DNA of 64,000 nt from Nitrospirillum sp034427435. Its GTDB lineage: Bacteria; Pseudomonadota; Alphaproteobacteria; Azospirillales; Azospirillaceae. The notes under the pieces are model-generated. The model had not been told where the DNA came from. It was given only the letters and a program-made list of their open reading frames with translations, and did no database searches. The first letter of the stretch is position 1, and the number at the start of each line of letters is the position of its first letter. The position numbers were made by a program, and so were the translations under genes. Below are positions 25,072-34,576 of the stretch, one piece after another. The stretch is from assembly GCF_034427435.1 (NCBI RefSeq), contig NZ_JAXQNP010000003.1, positions 806,001 to 870,000 on the forward strand, in the 5' to 3' direction.

Positions 25072-25957
25072 CTGCGGCCAAGCCCTTGTCCAACTCTGTG
25101 CCCGCCTGGGGAGACGCGCACTGAAAGCCGTTTCCCCGGTGGGTGTCGTTTCGTTTTTGGGTATTTCGTTGTGCGGCGTGCCGGCTGCGTGGGCGGTCAT
25201 CGATGACGCGACGCCGCCCAACCCCACCCTGACCATGGTGTTCGCCGAGCAGCCGCCCCTGCTGGGCTGGAACCGGGAAACGCAGCAGCCTTACGGTCCG
25301 CTGGCCACCGTGATGAACCGGGTCGCGGCCCGCGCCGGCCTGACCCTGGTGTGGCAGGAGCCTTGGGCCAGGCGCCGCCTGCTGACGGATCTGGAGGCGG
25401 GCCGGCAACCGCTCTGCACCGTGAACTGGGCGCTGACCGCCGACCGGGCCAAACGTTTCAAATTCACCGAGCCCCTGGGCCCGGCACCGGACTGGGCGCT
25501 GCTGGTGCGGACCAGCGACCCGCGCATCGGCACCGCGCCCACCTTGCCGGAGTTGCTGGCCCGCCCGGACCTGGTCTTCGGCTTTTCCGATGGATCGTGG
25601 GCGGAGGAGCGTTATGTCCACCCGCCCGCGACCGCGGCGGCGGACCCCGCCCCGGCGCGCGATGTCCACCCGCATGACGCCCCCAACCGGGAACGGGTGC
25701 GCGGCGGCATGAGCGTCCTGGTGGCCATGGTCAACAAGGGACGCATCGATTTCACCATCATCGACCGCCGATCCCTGGACCGCATCATGGCGGAACAGGG
25801 AATCCACGCCGGCGACCTCAGGGCCATTCCCGCCCCCGATGCCGGCCCCAGCCAGCCCGGGCGGGTGATGTGCACCCTGTCCACGGCCAACACGGTGATC
25901 GAACGGCTGAACAAAGCCATCGCCGAAGAGGCCCGACTGCCGCTGGCGGGCGACTGA
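25058..25957 (+). CDS. Periplasmic solute-binding protein (family 3-like), orphan
   Basis: Up to 299 residues. A hydrophobic signal segment (VGVVSFLGISLCGVPAAWA) ends near residue 46. The mature part resembles family 3 solute-binding proteins (LTMVFAEQPPLLGW, YGPLATVMNRVAARAG, LCTVNWALTADRAKRFKFTEP). The start is uncertain: TTG at 25058 overlaps the upstream gene by 14 bases, and other non-ATG starts lie before the signal segment. There is no permease or ATPase beside it. Similar orphans are often sensors or extra binding subunits. Two other solute-binding-like genes occur at 40750 and 57945. Confidence 0.75.
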   Translation: MPLNSCGQALVQLCARLGRRALKAVSPVGVVSFLGISLCGVPAAWAVIDDATPPNPTLTMVFAEQPPLLGWNRETQQPYGPLATVMNRVAARAGLTLVWQEPWARRRLLTDLEAGRQPLCTVNWALTADRAKRFKFTEPLGPAPDWALLVRTSDPRIGTAPTLPELLARPDLVFGFSDGSWAEERYVHPPATAAADPAPARDVHPHDAPNRERVRGGMSVLVAMVNKGRIDFTIIDRRSLDRIMAEQGIHAGDLRAIPAPDAGPSQPGRVMCTLSTANTVIERLNKAIAEEARLPLAGD

Positions 25958-25973
25958 GCCTGCCGCAGCCCCG

Positions 25974-27062
25974 TTATCGCCCCGGCGCCGGATGGAACCG
26001 GCCGCCGGTCAGGGGTGCCGGCACCCCGGTGGTGCCGGGCAGGGACAGCGGCAGGCCGAGGCGGGAGCGGACGGCCAGGTAGCCGAAGGCCTGGGCCTCC
26101 ACCGCGTCGCCGGACCAGCCGACCTCATCCACGCTGCCCACACGGACGCCCAGGACGTCCGACAGGGCCCGCATCAGGGTCCGGTTATGGCGCCCGCCCC
26201 CACAGGCCAGCCAGGTGCGGGGCGCCTCCGGCATGTGGGCCAGGCTGGCGGCCACGGCGGCGGCGGTGAAACGGGTCAGGGTGGCGGCGCCGTCGGCGGC
26301 GGACAGATGGGCCACGGGCGCCGGGTCGAAGGCGTCGCGGTCCAGCGACTTGGGCGCCGGCGCCGCGAAATAGGGATGGGCCATCAGGGCCGCCAGCGCG
26401 ACCGTATCCACCCGGCCCCGCGCCGCCAGCGCCCCGCCGTCGTCATAGGCCAGGCCGGCCTTGGCCCGCACCCAATCGTCGATCAAGGCGTTGCCGGGGC
26501 CGGTATCGAACCCCAGCACCGCATCCTCGCCAGCCCCCAGCCAGGTGACGTTGGCCACGCCGCCAATGTTCAGCAGGGCCACCGGCCGGGGCAGGTCCGC
26601 CGCCAGCGCCCGGTGGAACAGCGGCACCAGGGGGGCCCCCTGCCCGCCCGCCGCCACGTCGGCGCCACGAAAATCGTTGATCACGGGCATGCCCGTCAGG
26701 GCCGCCAACAGGGCGCCGTCGCCGATCTGGCGGGTGACGCCCTGGTGCGGGGCGTGGTGGATGGTATGGCCGTGGAAACCGATGAGGTCCACCTGCGTCG
26801 GCGCCAAGCCCGCCTGTTCCAGCAGCACGGAAACGGCGTGGGCGTGCAACCGGGTCAGCTCGTCCTCCACCGCGCGCACCTGGGGACCGTCCACCTGCCC
26901 CAGGACGGCGCGCAGCCGGTCGCGGAACCCGTCTTCATAAGGCAGCGTCAGGTGAGCGCCCGGCTCCACCCGGTCACGGCCATCGGTGCGCACCAGGGCG
27001 GCATCGATACCATCCAGCGAGGTGCCGCTCATCAGGCCCAGCGCGCAAACCATGCTCATCAT
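25974..27062 (-). CDS. anmK: Anhydro-N-acetylmuramic acid kinase AnmK
   Basis: A 362-residue sugar kinase that phosphorylates and opens 1,6-anhydroMurNAc during peptidoglycan recycling. Landmarks are ALGLMSGTSLDGIDAAL at the start, GFHGHTIHHAP, INDFRGADVAAGGQGAPLVP, LNIGGVANVTWL, GFDTGPGNALIDDWV and ACGGGRHN near the end. GGAAGGAACGGG precedes the ATG at 27062. It is divergent from tyrS, a pairing often seen in alphaproteobacteria. The ampG-type importer at 10684 would supply its substrate pathway. Confidence 0.95.
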   Translation of the reverse strand: MMSMVCALGLMSGTSLDGIDAALVRTDGRDRVEPGAHLTLPYEDGFRDRLRAVLGQVDGPQVRAVEDELTRLHAHAVSVLLEQAGLAPTQVDLIGFHGHTIHHAPHQGVTRQIGDGALLAALTGMPVINDFRGADVAAGGQGAPLVPLFHRALAADLPRPVALLNIGGVANVTWLGAGEDAVLGFDTGPGNALIDDWVRAKAGLAYDDGGALAARGRVDTVALAALMAHPYFAAPAPKSLDRDAFDPAPVAHLSAADGAATLTRFTAAAVAASLAHMPEAPRTWLACGGGRHNRTLMRALSDVLGVRVGSVDEVGWSGDAVEAQAFGYLAVRSRLGLPLSLPGTTGVPAPLTGGRFHPAPGR

Positions 27063-27204
27063 CCCGTTCCTTCCCCGGCGCCGGTCCCGAACGGCTTCCG
27101 GTTCCCGTCCGATTTGTGGCCCCTTTGGTTTTACGAAATCACGGGATGTGATAACAGACGTCTTCCTTTTCGACAGTCGCTTCAAAGCTGGCAGAGTTCA
27201 TCCC

Positions 27205-28476
27205 ATGAGCAGCGCGTCCCCCTACACCCCCAAGTCCGACTTCCTGCGCGCGATGGTCGATCGCGGGTTCTTCAATCAATGCACCGATCTTGAGGGGCTG
27301 GACGCCGCCTTCCTGGCCGGCCCGGTGACGGGCTATATCGGCTTCGACGCCACCGCCGACAGCCTGCATGTGGGCAGCCTGGTGCAGATCATGATCCTGC
27401 GCTGGATGCAGAAGACGGGGCACCGCCCCATCGCCCTGATGGGTGGCGGCACCACCAAGATCGGCGATCCGTCGGGCAAGGACGAGTCCCGCCAGCTTCT
27501 GACCAACGACGCCATCGCCCAGAACATCGTGGGCATCCGCAAGCCGCTGGACCGGCTGCTGGATTTCAACGACGGGCCCAACGGCGCCATCCTGGCCAAC
27601 AACGCCGATTGGCTGGATGAGCTGGCCTACATCCCCTTCCTGCGTGACGTGGGCCGCCATTTCACCATCAACCGCATGCTGACCTTCGATTCCGTAAAGC
27701 TGCGCCTGGACCGGGAACAGCCGCTGACCTTCCTGGAATTCAACTACATGATCCTGCAGGCCTACGACTTCGTGGAGCTGAACCGCCGGTACGGCTGCTC
27801 CCTGCAATGCGGCGGATCCGACCAGTGGGGCAACATCGTCAACGGCGTGGAGCTGGGCCGCCGCGTGTCGCAGGCCGCCCTGTTCGGCCTGACCGCGCCG
27901 CTGCTGACCACCGCGTCGGGCGCCAAGATGGGCAAGACCGCCAACGGCGCCGTCTGGCTGAACCCGGAACGCCTCAGCGACTGGGATTTCTGGCAGTACT
28001 GGCGCAACACCGAGGATGCGGACGTGGGCCGCTTCCTGCGCCTGTTCACCGAGCTGCCGCTGGATGAGATCGCGCGGCTGGAGGCGTTGCAGGGCGCCGA
28101 GATCAACGAGGCCAAGAAGATCCTGGCCAACGCCGTCACCGCCTTGATGCGGGGCGAGGAGGCGGGAGCCGCCGCCGCCGAAACCGCCCGCCAGACCTTC
28201 GAGCAGGGGACCACGGCGGAGGGCCTGCCCACCATCGACGTCGGCCTGGCGGAGCTGGAAGAGGGCATCCCCGCCTACGCGCTGCTGCTGCGGTCCGGCC
28301 TGGCCGGCAGCAATGGCGAGGCCCGGCGCCTGATCAAGGGCGGCGGCGCCAAGGTGAACGACATCCGCATCGCCGATGAACAGGCGAAGATCACCACCGC
28401 CGACATCACCGACGGCGACATCATCAAGCTGTCGTCCGGTAAGAAGAACCACGCCCTGGTGAAGGTCGCCCGATGA
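27205..28476 (+). CDS. tyrS: Tyrosine--tRNA ligase
   Basis: A 423-residue class I aminoacyl-tRNA synthetase. The HIGH-type motif is LHVG (54-57) after GYIGFDATADS, the KMSKS loop is KMGKT (241-245), and the tyrosine pocket shows YMILQAYDFVELN and GGSDQWGNIVNG. The C-terminal S4-like domain (RSGLAGSNGEARRLIKGGGAKVND) binds tRNA. It overlaps the next gene by four bases (ATGA), indicating translational coupling to a small membrane protein. Confidence 0.96.
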   Translation: MSSASPYTPKSDFLRAMVDRGFFNQCTDLEGLDAAFLAGPVTGYIGFDATADSLHVGSLVQIMILRWMQKTGHRPIALMGGGTTKIGDPSGKDESRQLLTNDAIAQNIVGIRKPLDRLLDFNDGPNGAILANNADWLDELAYIPFLRDVGRHFTINRMLTFDSVKLRLDREQPLTFLEFNYMILQAYDFVELNRRYGCSLQCGGSDQWGNIVNGVELGRRVSQAALFGLTAPLLTTASGAKMGKTANGAVWLNPERLSDWDFWQYWRNTEDADVGRFLRLFTELPLDEIARLEALQGAEINEAKKILANAVTALMRGEEAGAAAAETARQTFEQGTTAEGLPTIDVGLAELEEGIPAYALLLRSGLAGSNGEARRLIKGGGAKVNDIRIADEQAKITTADITDGDIIKLSSGKKNHALVKVAR

Positions 28477-28778
28477 ACACCAGGGGCATGACCCTGCGCC
28501 TGATCCTGCTGGGCATGGCGGTCTGCGTGGCACTGTTCGGCACGCTGGGCATGGTCGTCACCCTACGGGTGGCGGCCGGCCTGCTGGGCCTGGGCTTCCT
28601 GGCGGCCCTGATGCGGGTGTGGACCAAGGTGAAGCCGGAGCGGCGGCTGCGCGCCACTCTGCGGCTGGCTCTGTTCTCGGTGCTGATCCTGGTGGTCATC
28701 GAGCGGCTGGCGGTGCTGGGCGGCTATGGCGCGCAATTGCATGAGGGTCTGCGCCTGGCCTTCGGCCTGGGGTTCTGA
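28473..28778 (+). CDS. Hypothetical membrane protein (101 residues)
   Basis: A small protein with three likely hydrophobic helices (about residues 8-28, 31-49 and 63-84) and a basic loop between the second and third (KVKPERRLR). It is translationally coupled to tyrS by a four-base overlap. I recognise no family. Coupling implies coexpression with tyrS rather than a shared function. Confidence 0.7.
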   Translation: MNTRGMTLRLILLGMAVCVALFGTLGMVVTLRVAAGLLGLGFLAALMRVWTKVKPERRLRATLRLALFSVLILVVIERLAVLGGYGAQLHEGLRLAFGLGF

Positions 28779-28924
28779 TCCCCGGCCTAGAGGGGGGCCC
28801 TGTTCTTGCGGGACCCTGTCCATAGGGCATAGGCCGGCGGCCTTGCGGGCCGCCGCCGACATGCCAGACTGGCGGACATGGGGTGGACCGGGGGCGGCGC
28901 CCCCGGGGGAGCAAGGGGGCGCCC

Positions 28925-29686
28925 ATGTCACAAGACGCCATTCCGGAAAGCGGCCGGCCGGCCGGAGCCGCGGCCCGCATCCTGTATCGCCTGCGTGCCA
29001 CCCTGGGCCGCCGCGCCACCATCGCCTCGACACTCTGCCGCCTGTGGCTGGGCACGCTGTGGCGCCAGGCACGGCCCGCTTTGGCACGGCCCGCCATAGT
29101 ACGGACGGCCACGGTCGTTTCAGCACGCCTACAAGCGACTTGGCGGGCGCGCCGGGAAGTGGTGGGGCGCGCGGCCCATGCTGGCAGCCTCGCCTGGGGC
29201 CTTCTGAAACCGCTGGCGCGGCGCCTAGGGGGCAAGGCGGATCAGGTCTGGCAGGCGACACGCGCCGGGGCGCGGCCCGCCCTGGCCCGCCTGAAGGCCT
29301 ATCCCTGGCGGCGCCTGGGCGCGCGTCTGCTGGTGCCGGGGCAATGCGCCCTGGGCATCCTGTTCGGCCTTAGCCTGCTGCGCCGGGGCGACACGGTCCA
29401 CATGCTGGCCGGCGGCCTGCTGTCCCTGTCCTTCGTGCTGATGGCTGTCATCTACGCTTGGACCCGTGTTCGCCAAGCCAGTGCCGAAACGGCGCCATCG
29501 GTGCTGGTGGATGCCGTCGCCGGCAAGGTCACCGCCCTGCCGGAGGAGACGCCGCCGGCGGTGGAGACAGCGCTTCCGGTCACGCCCGCGACAATGCCCG
29601 CCCCCGAGGCGCCCCCTAAGCCCAAGCGCAAGCGGGCGCCGCGCAAGGTCACGCCCCCACCGGTGGACCAGCGGACGGGCACCTGA
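28925..29686 (+). CDS. Hypothetical Arg/Ala-rich membrane protein (253 residues)
   Basis: The N-terminal 130 residues are rich in Arg, Ala and Trp with little acidic character (LWRQARPALARPA, WRARREVVGRA). Two hydrophobic helices follow (about 139-159 and 166-186, GQCALGILFGLSLL and GGLLSLSFVLMAVIYAW). The tail is Pro/Ala-rich and ends in a Lys/Arg-rich stretch (PKPKRKRAPRK). The layout suggests a membrane anchor with basic cytoplasmic arms, possibly binding nucleic acid or membrane surface. GGGAGCAAGGGGG lies upstream of the ATG. No family is recognised. Confidence 0.6.
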   Translation: MSQDAIPESGRPAGAAARILYRLRATLGRRATIASTLCRLWLGTLWRQARPALARPAIVRTATVVSARLQATWRARREVVGRAAHAGSLAWGLLKPLARRLGGKADQVWQATRAGARPALARLKAYPWRRLGARLLVPGQCALGILFGLSLLRRGDTVHMLAGGLLSLSFVLMAVIYAWTRVRQASAETAPSVLVDAVAGKVTALPEETPPAVETALPVTPATMPAPEAPPKPKRKRAPRKVTPPPVDQRTGT

Positions 29687-29816
29687 GCCCCCACAAGCCA
29701 GAGGCGTAATTGGCCCCATGCCATCGCCCCATAATGGCGTTGATTTGCGCCCTGCCCGCAATACCATGGCTGCCAACGCCCTGATTCCAGGGAAAAACAC
29801 GGGGGATATTCACACG

Positions 29817-30707
29817 ATGCTGCAGATCGATGGGCTGACGCACACCTATGCCAACGGCGTGCAGGCGCTGCGCGGCCTGACCTTGGACATCCCCCGGGGG
29901 ATGTTCGGCCTGTTGGGCCCCAACGGCGCCGGCAAATCCACCCTGATGCGCACCATCGCCACCCTGCAACAGCCCACCAGCGGCCGCATCACCTTCGACG
30001 GCGTCGACGTCCTGGCCGAACCGGCGCGCCTGCGCCAGGCCCTGGGCTATCTGCCGCAGGAATTCGGCGTTTATCCCCGCGTTTCGGCGGAGGACATGCT
30101 GGACCATCTGGCGGTGCTGAAGGGGCTGGCCAACAAGGCGGAACGGCGGGAGCAGGTCGCGGCCTTGCTGCAGCAGACCAATCTGTACGACGTGCGCAAA
30201 AAGGCGCTGTCCGGCTTTTCCGGGGGCATGCGCCAGCGCTTCGGCATCGCCCAGGCCCTGCTGGGCGACCCGCGCCTGATCATCGTGGATGAACCCACCG
30301 CCGGCCTGGACCCGGAGGAGCGCAACCGCTTCCATGGCCTGCTGTCGGACATCGGCGAGAATGTGGTGGTCATCCTGTCCACCCACATCGTGGACGACGT
30401 GGCCGACCTGTGCCCGCGCATGGCCATCATCGAGGGCGGGCAGATCGTGGCGGCCGGCGACCCCGCCGCGCTGATCGAGGGCATGCGCGGCCGCGTCTGG
30501 CGCAAGGTGGTGGCCAAGGCGGAGGTGGAGGCCCACCGCCAGGCGTATCAGGTTATCGCCACCCGCCTGGTGGGCGGGCGCAGTGTCCTGCATGTGCTGG
30601 CCGACGCCAACCCTGGTGACGGGTTCGAGGCGGTGCCGGGCGATCTGGAGGATGTGTATTTCGCCGCCCTGTACCAGCGGCGCCATCCCACCGTGCTGGC
30701 CGCCTGA
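29817..30707 (+). CDS. ABC transporter ATP-binding protein
   Basis: A 296-residue ATPase. Walker A is GPNGAGKST (34-42), the signature is SGFSGGMRQR (132-141), Walker B is LIIVDEPTAGLD (154-165), and the switch His is in LSTHIVDD. It resembles the CcmA/NatA type that works with large permeases. The permease-peptidase gene starts 40 bases downstream on the same strand, so the two form one exporter or regulator complex. GGGGGA precedes the ATG. Confidence 0.93.
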   Translation: MLQIDGLTHTYANGVQALRGLTLDIPRGMFGLLGPNGAGKSTLMRTIATLQQPTSGRITFDGVDVLAEPARLRQALGYLPQEFGVYPRVSAEDMLDHLAVLKGLANKAERREQVAALLQQTNLYDVRKKALSGFSGGMRQRFGIAQALLGDPRLIIVDEPTAGLDPEERNRFHGLLSDIGENVVVILSTHIVDDVADLCPRMAIIEGGQIVAAGDPAALIEGMRGRVWRKVVAKAEVEAHRQAYQVIATRLVGGRSVLHVLADANPGDGFEAVPGDLEDVYFAALYQRRHPTVLAA

Positions 30708-30747
30708 TCCCCCCTCCCGCCCTTACGCCAACGGACAGGTCCGCCCC

Positions 30748-33700
30748 ATGGCCGCGCTGTGCCTCATCGCCCGTATCGCCTGGTTCGAGCTGCGCTACCA
30801 GCTGCGCCAACCAGCGTTGATCATCAACTTCATCCTCTTTTTCCTCATTACCTTCCTGGCGACCACCATCGACCAGATCCAGATCGGGGGCCGCAGCAAC
30901 GGCGTCCACATGGACAGCCCGGTCATGGTGCTGCAGATCGCGGCCATCCTCAGCCTGTTCGGCATGACCATCGGCCTGCGCGGCCTGACCGACCCGGTGC
31001 TGCGTGACGCCGACACCGGCATGGCCGGCATCGTCGGAGCCACCCCGGTTCGTCGCCCCCTGATGCTGACGGGGCGGCTGCTCGGCGCCTTCGTGGCCTG
31101 CGCCGCCGCGGTTTCGTCCTGCCAATGGGGCATCCTGCTGGGGCGCCTGGCCTGGTGGGTCGACCCTGAACACTTCGGCGCCTTCCGCCCGCTGGACTAC
31201 CTGTTCGCGCTGGGCGTGTTCAGCCTGCCCAACCTGTTGGTGACGGGCGCCCTGTTCTTCCTGGTGGCGGCGCTTACCCGCCGGCAAATGGCGACCTATG
31301 TCGTCATGATCGTGCTGATCAGCGGTTACGCCCTGATCAGCAGCGCCCTGGCGGAGCCCAGCCGCCGCGTCCTCGCGGCCTACGTCGACCCCTTCGGCCT
31401 GGCGCCGCTGGCCAACGCCACCCGCTACTGGACGGTGGTGGAGCGCAACACCCAGCTACCCGCCCTGGCGGGGGAATTGCTGGGCAACCGCCTGATCTGG
31501 GTCGGCGCGGCCCTGGTTCTGTTCGGCCTGGGACTGGTGGCCGATGGCTGGGCCTTGCGCCGTGGCCCCCGCAAGGCCGCCCCCGGCCGGGCCAAGGATA
31601 CCACCGCGTCCCCGGCCCCGCTGCGGCCCGTCACCCCACGGCTGGGCACTGGAGCCGCCTGGCAAATGCTGCGCCGGCGCCTGGCGTTCGAGGTGGGCGC
31701 GACCCTGCGCAGCCCCAGCCTGTGGATCCTGCTGGCGCTCAGCATCGTCAACATGATGGCCACGCTGCTGCTGCAGAAGACCTTCTATGGCACCGCCACC
31801 TATCCCGTAACGCGGCTGATGGTGCTGGCGATCCTGGGCACCTTCTCCATCGCCCCCCTGGCCATCGCCGGTTACTACACCGGCGAATTCGTGTGGCGGG
31901 AGCGGCAGGCGGGCGTGGCCGAAATCCTGGGCGCGACCCCCGCCCCCGGGTGGGTCTTCACCCTGTCCAAGTTCCTGGCGGTGGCCTTGGTGCTGGCCGG
32001 CTTGTGGCTGGTGGCCATGGTGCCCACGATGGCGATGCAAATCGCCCGCGGGCCGGTGCCCATTGAGCCCGGCCTGTACCTGACGCCCCTGTTGGGCATG
32101 GCCTTTCCCGGCATGCTGATCGTGGCGGCGCTGACCCTGTTCGTGCAGGTGCTGTCCCCCAACAAGTTCGTCGGCTATGCCATCATGGTGCTGTATGTGG
32201 TGCTGAGCCTGGTGGCGCAGCGCCTGGGGCTGGAGGACAACCTGCTGGTTTACGGCGGCGCGCCGACCCTGCTGCTGTCCGACATGAACGGCTATGGCCG
32301 GTTCCTGCTGGCCGACACCTGGTTCAACATTTATTGGGGCATGGCGGCGGCGCTGCTGCTGCTGCTGAGCCACATGCTGTGGCCACGCAGCCGCGCCTTG
32401 ACTTGGCGTGACCGGGGCCGGGCGCTGGTCACGGGCTGGACCGCCCCCACCCGCGCCCTGGCCGTCGTGCTGCTGCTGGGCTTCATCGGCAGCGGCGTCT
32501 GGATCCACCACAACACCCACGTCCTGAACGAATATCGCGACCGGCAGATGAACGAGGATCAGCAGGTCGCGTTCGAGCGGGCCTACCGCCAGTACGAGAC
32601 CCTGCCCCAGCCGCGCATCACCAAGGTATCGGTGGACGTGGACATCTATCCCGAACTCCAGGGTTTTGACGCCCGCGGGCATTACACGCTGACCAACCGG
32701 ACCCAGGCCCCCATCGGCCAGGTGCACATGGTGCTGCCCGTGCAAATCACGCTGGAGAAGACGGCCCTTGAGGGGGCCAAGCTGACCACCGACGACCACG
32801 CCCTGAACTACTACATCTTCACCCTGGACCAGCCGCTGGCCCCGGGGGAGACGCGGCAACTGGACTTCGCCATCAGCCAGCGCAACCCCGGCTTCACCAA
32901 CGACGCCACGGCCCCCTTGGTGGTGGACAACGGCAGCTTCATCGGCTATCGCCGCGCCCTGCCCATCATCGGGTTCGACCGCGCGCGCCTGCTGGATGAC
33001 AAGTTCAAGCGCCGCCGCTACGGCCTGCCCCCCATCGACCGCATGCCCAAGCTGGAGGACCAGAGCCAGTGGGCGGTGTCGGACCTGGGCCCGGACGCGG
33101 ATTTCGTGGACTTTGAGACCACCGTGTCCACAGCACCGGACCAGACGGCTATCGCCCCGGGTTACCTGGACAAGGAATGGGTGGCCAAGGACACGGCCGG
33201 CCGCGACCGCCGCTATTTCCACTATCACACCGACAGCCCCATCGCCCATTTCGAGTCCTGGCTGTCGGCCCGCTACACCGTGGCGCGGGATACGTGGGGC
33301 GAAGGCGACCACGCCGTGGACCTGGCGGTGTATTACCATGCACCCCACGCCTGGAACGTGGACCGCATGATGCTGGGCATGAAACGGGCGCTGAGCTATT
33401 GCAGCGCCAATTTCGGCCCGTATCAGCATCGTCAGCTACGGGTGCTGGAGTTCCCGGACTACGCCAGCTTCGCCCAGAGCTTCCCCAACACCGTGCCGTA
33501 TTCCGAAGGCATCGGCTTCATCACCGACCTGCGGGACAAAACCAAGATCGACCCGGTGTTTTATGTGACGGCGCACGAGGTGGCCCACCAATGGTGGGGG
33601 CATCAATTGATCGCCGCCAATGTCCAGGGCAACACCTTCCTGGTGGAAAGCCTGGCGCAGTACAGCGCGCTGATGGTGATGGAGCACGAATACGGCCCCA

Positions 33701-34371
33701 ACAAGATGCGGCGGTTCCTGAAATACGAACTGGACAGCTATCTGCGCAATCGCGGGCACGAGGAGCTGGAGGAGCTGCCGCTGGCCCGGGTGGAGGGACA
33801 GCCCTACATCCACTACAGAAAAGGCTCGGTCGCCATGTACGCCCTGAAGGATTACCTGGGCGAGGACACGGTGAACCGGGCGCTGGCCCGCGTGCTGAAG
33901 GAAAGCAAGGCCCGCACCGACCGGTACGCCCTGTCCACCGACCTGGTGACGGCCCTGAAGGCGGAGGCGCCGGACCAGGCCGACCTGATCAGCGACATGC
34001 TGGAAAAGATCGTGCTGTATGACCTGAAGGTCACCGGCTCGCACGCGGAGGCCTTGCCCGACGGCCGTTTCAAGGTCAGCGTCACGGTCAGCGCCGCCAA
34101 GTTCGAGGCCGACGGCCAGGGCAAGGAGACGCCCATCCCCTTCGTCGCCATGCCCATCGACATCGGCCTGTTCCGGGCCGACCCGGGGGCGCCCGCCTTC
34201 GGTGACCATGACGTCATCCACCTGGCCAAGCACCCGCTGCATTTCGGGGAACAGACCATCGAGCTGGTGGTGGACAAGAAGCCGGACTATGTCGGCATCG
34301 ATCCCTATAACAAGCTGATCGACCGCAACTCCGACGACAACCTGGCGCGGCTGGGCCAATCCGCGCCCTGA
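30748..34371 (+). CDS. ABC transporter permease fused to M1 family aminopeptidase
   Basis: A 1207-residue protein. The first 590 residues hold about 12 membrane segments in two similar halves, each starting with a cytoplasmic ELRYQL or AFEVGATLR-type lead-in as in ABC-2 permeases. After one more helix (VVLLLGFIGSGVWIH) comes a periplasmic M1 metallopeptidase domain, with zinc motif HEVAH (943-947), the third ligand Glu967 (LVESLAQYS) and a C-terminal helical part. Fusions of this kind are known but poorly characterised. With the ATPase just upstream it may handle peptides or lipoprotein-like cargo. The spacing from HEVAH to Glu is one residue longer than in classical M1 enzymes. Confidence 0.92.
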   Translation: MAALCLIARIAWFELRYQLRQPALIINFILFFLITFLATTIDQIQIGGRSNGVHMDSPVMVLQIAAILSLFGMTIGLRGLTDPVLRDADTGMAGIVGATPVRRPLMLTGRLLGAFVACAAAVSSCQWGILLGRLAWWVDPEHFGAFRPLDYLFALGVFSLPNLLVTGALFFLVAALTRRQMATYVVMIVLISGYALISSALAEPSRRVLAAYVDPFGLAPLANATRYWTVVERNTQLPALAGELLGNRLIWVGAALVLFGLGLVADGWALRRGPRKAAPGRAKDTTASPAPLRPVTPRLGTGAAWQMLRRRLAFEVGATLRSPSLWILLALSIVNMMATLLLQKTFYGTATYPVTRLMVLAILGTFSIAPLAIAGYYTGEFVWRERQAGVAEILGATPAPGWVFTLSKFLAVALVLAGLWLVAMVPTMAMQIARGPVPIEPGLYLTPLLGMAFPGMLIVAALTLFVQVLSPNKFVGYAIMVLYVVLSLVAQRLGLEDNLLVYGGAPTLLLSDMNGYGRFLLADTWFNIYWGMAAALLLLLSHMLWPRSRALTWRDRGRALVTGWTAPTRALAVVLLLGFIGSGVWIHHNTHVLNEYRDRQMNEDQQVAFERAYRQYETLPQPRITKVSVDVDIYPELQGFDARGHYTLTNRTQAPIGQVHMVLPVQITLEKTALEGAKLTTDDHALNYYIFTLDQPLAPGETRQLDFAISQRNPGFTNDATAPLVVDNGSFIGYRRALPIIGFDRARLLDDKFKRRRYGLPPIDRMPKLEDQSQWAVSDLGPDADFVDFETTVSTAPDQTAIAPGYLDKEWVAKDTAGRDRRYFHYHTDSPIAHFESWLSARYTVARDTWGEGDHAVDLAVYYHAPHAWNVDRMMLGMKRALSYCSANFGPYQHRQLRVLEFPDYASFAQSFPNTVPYSEGIGFITDLRDKTKIDPVFYVTAHEVAHQWWGHQLIAANVQGNTFLVESLAQYSALMVMEHEYGPNKMRRFLKYELDSYLRNRGHEELEELPLARVEGQPYIHYRKGSVAMYALKDYLGEDTVNRALARVLKESKARTDRYALSTDLVTALKAEAPDQADLISDMLEKIVLYDLKVTGSHAEALPDGRFKVSVTVSAAKFEADGQGKETPIPFVAMPIDIGLFRADPGAPAFGDHDVIHLAKHPLHFGEQTIELVVDKKPDYVGIDPYNKLIDRNSDDNLARLGQSAP

Positions 34372-34391
34372 CGGGGCCCCATGGATGGGGG

Positions 34392-34443
34392 CCGGCAGTG
34401 ACGGGCGGGTATCCCCGTGCCCCCCGTCACTGCCGGTAGCTTT
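34392..34443 (+). terminator. Terminator after the ABC-M1 operon
   Basis: A perfect 14-bp stem, CCGGCAGTGACGGG (34392-34405) with CCCGTCACTGCCGG (34423-34436), then TAGCTTTTA. It lies 20 bases after the stop codon. Confidence 0.75.
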
Positions 34444-34576
34444 TAGCCGGGTAAAATAGGGCCATCACGCGGATTTAACCTGTTGCGGGGTGGGACCGGA
34501 GGGCCCGTCCTGGTAGGCTGCCCCCAACCGGGGCGTTCCGCCCCCAGAACCATATCCCGGAGGCCACCCCCCGCCC

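Noticed and set aside
31456..33429. 657-codon minus-strand frame opposite the ABC-M1 gene
   Set aside because: Antisense shadow; Gln/His/Gly-rich with no recognisable domain.
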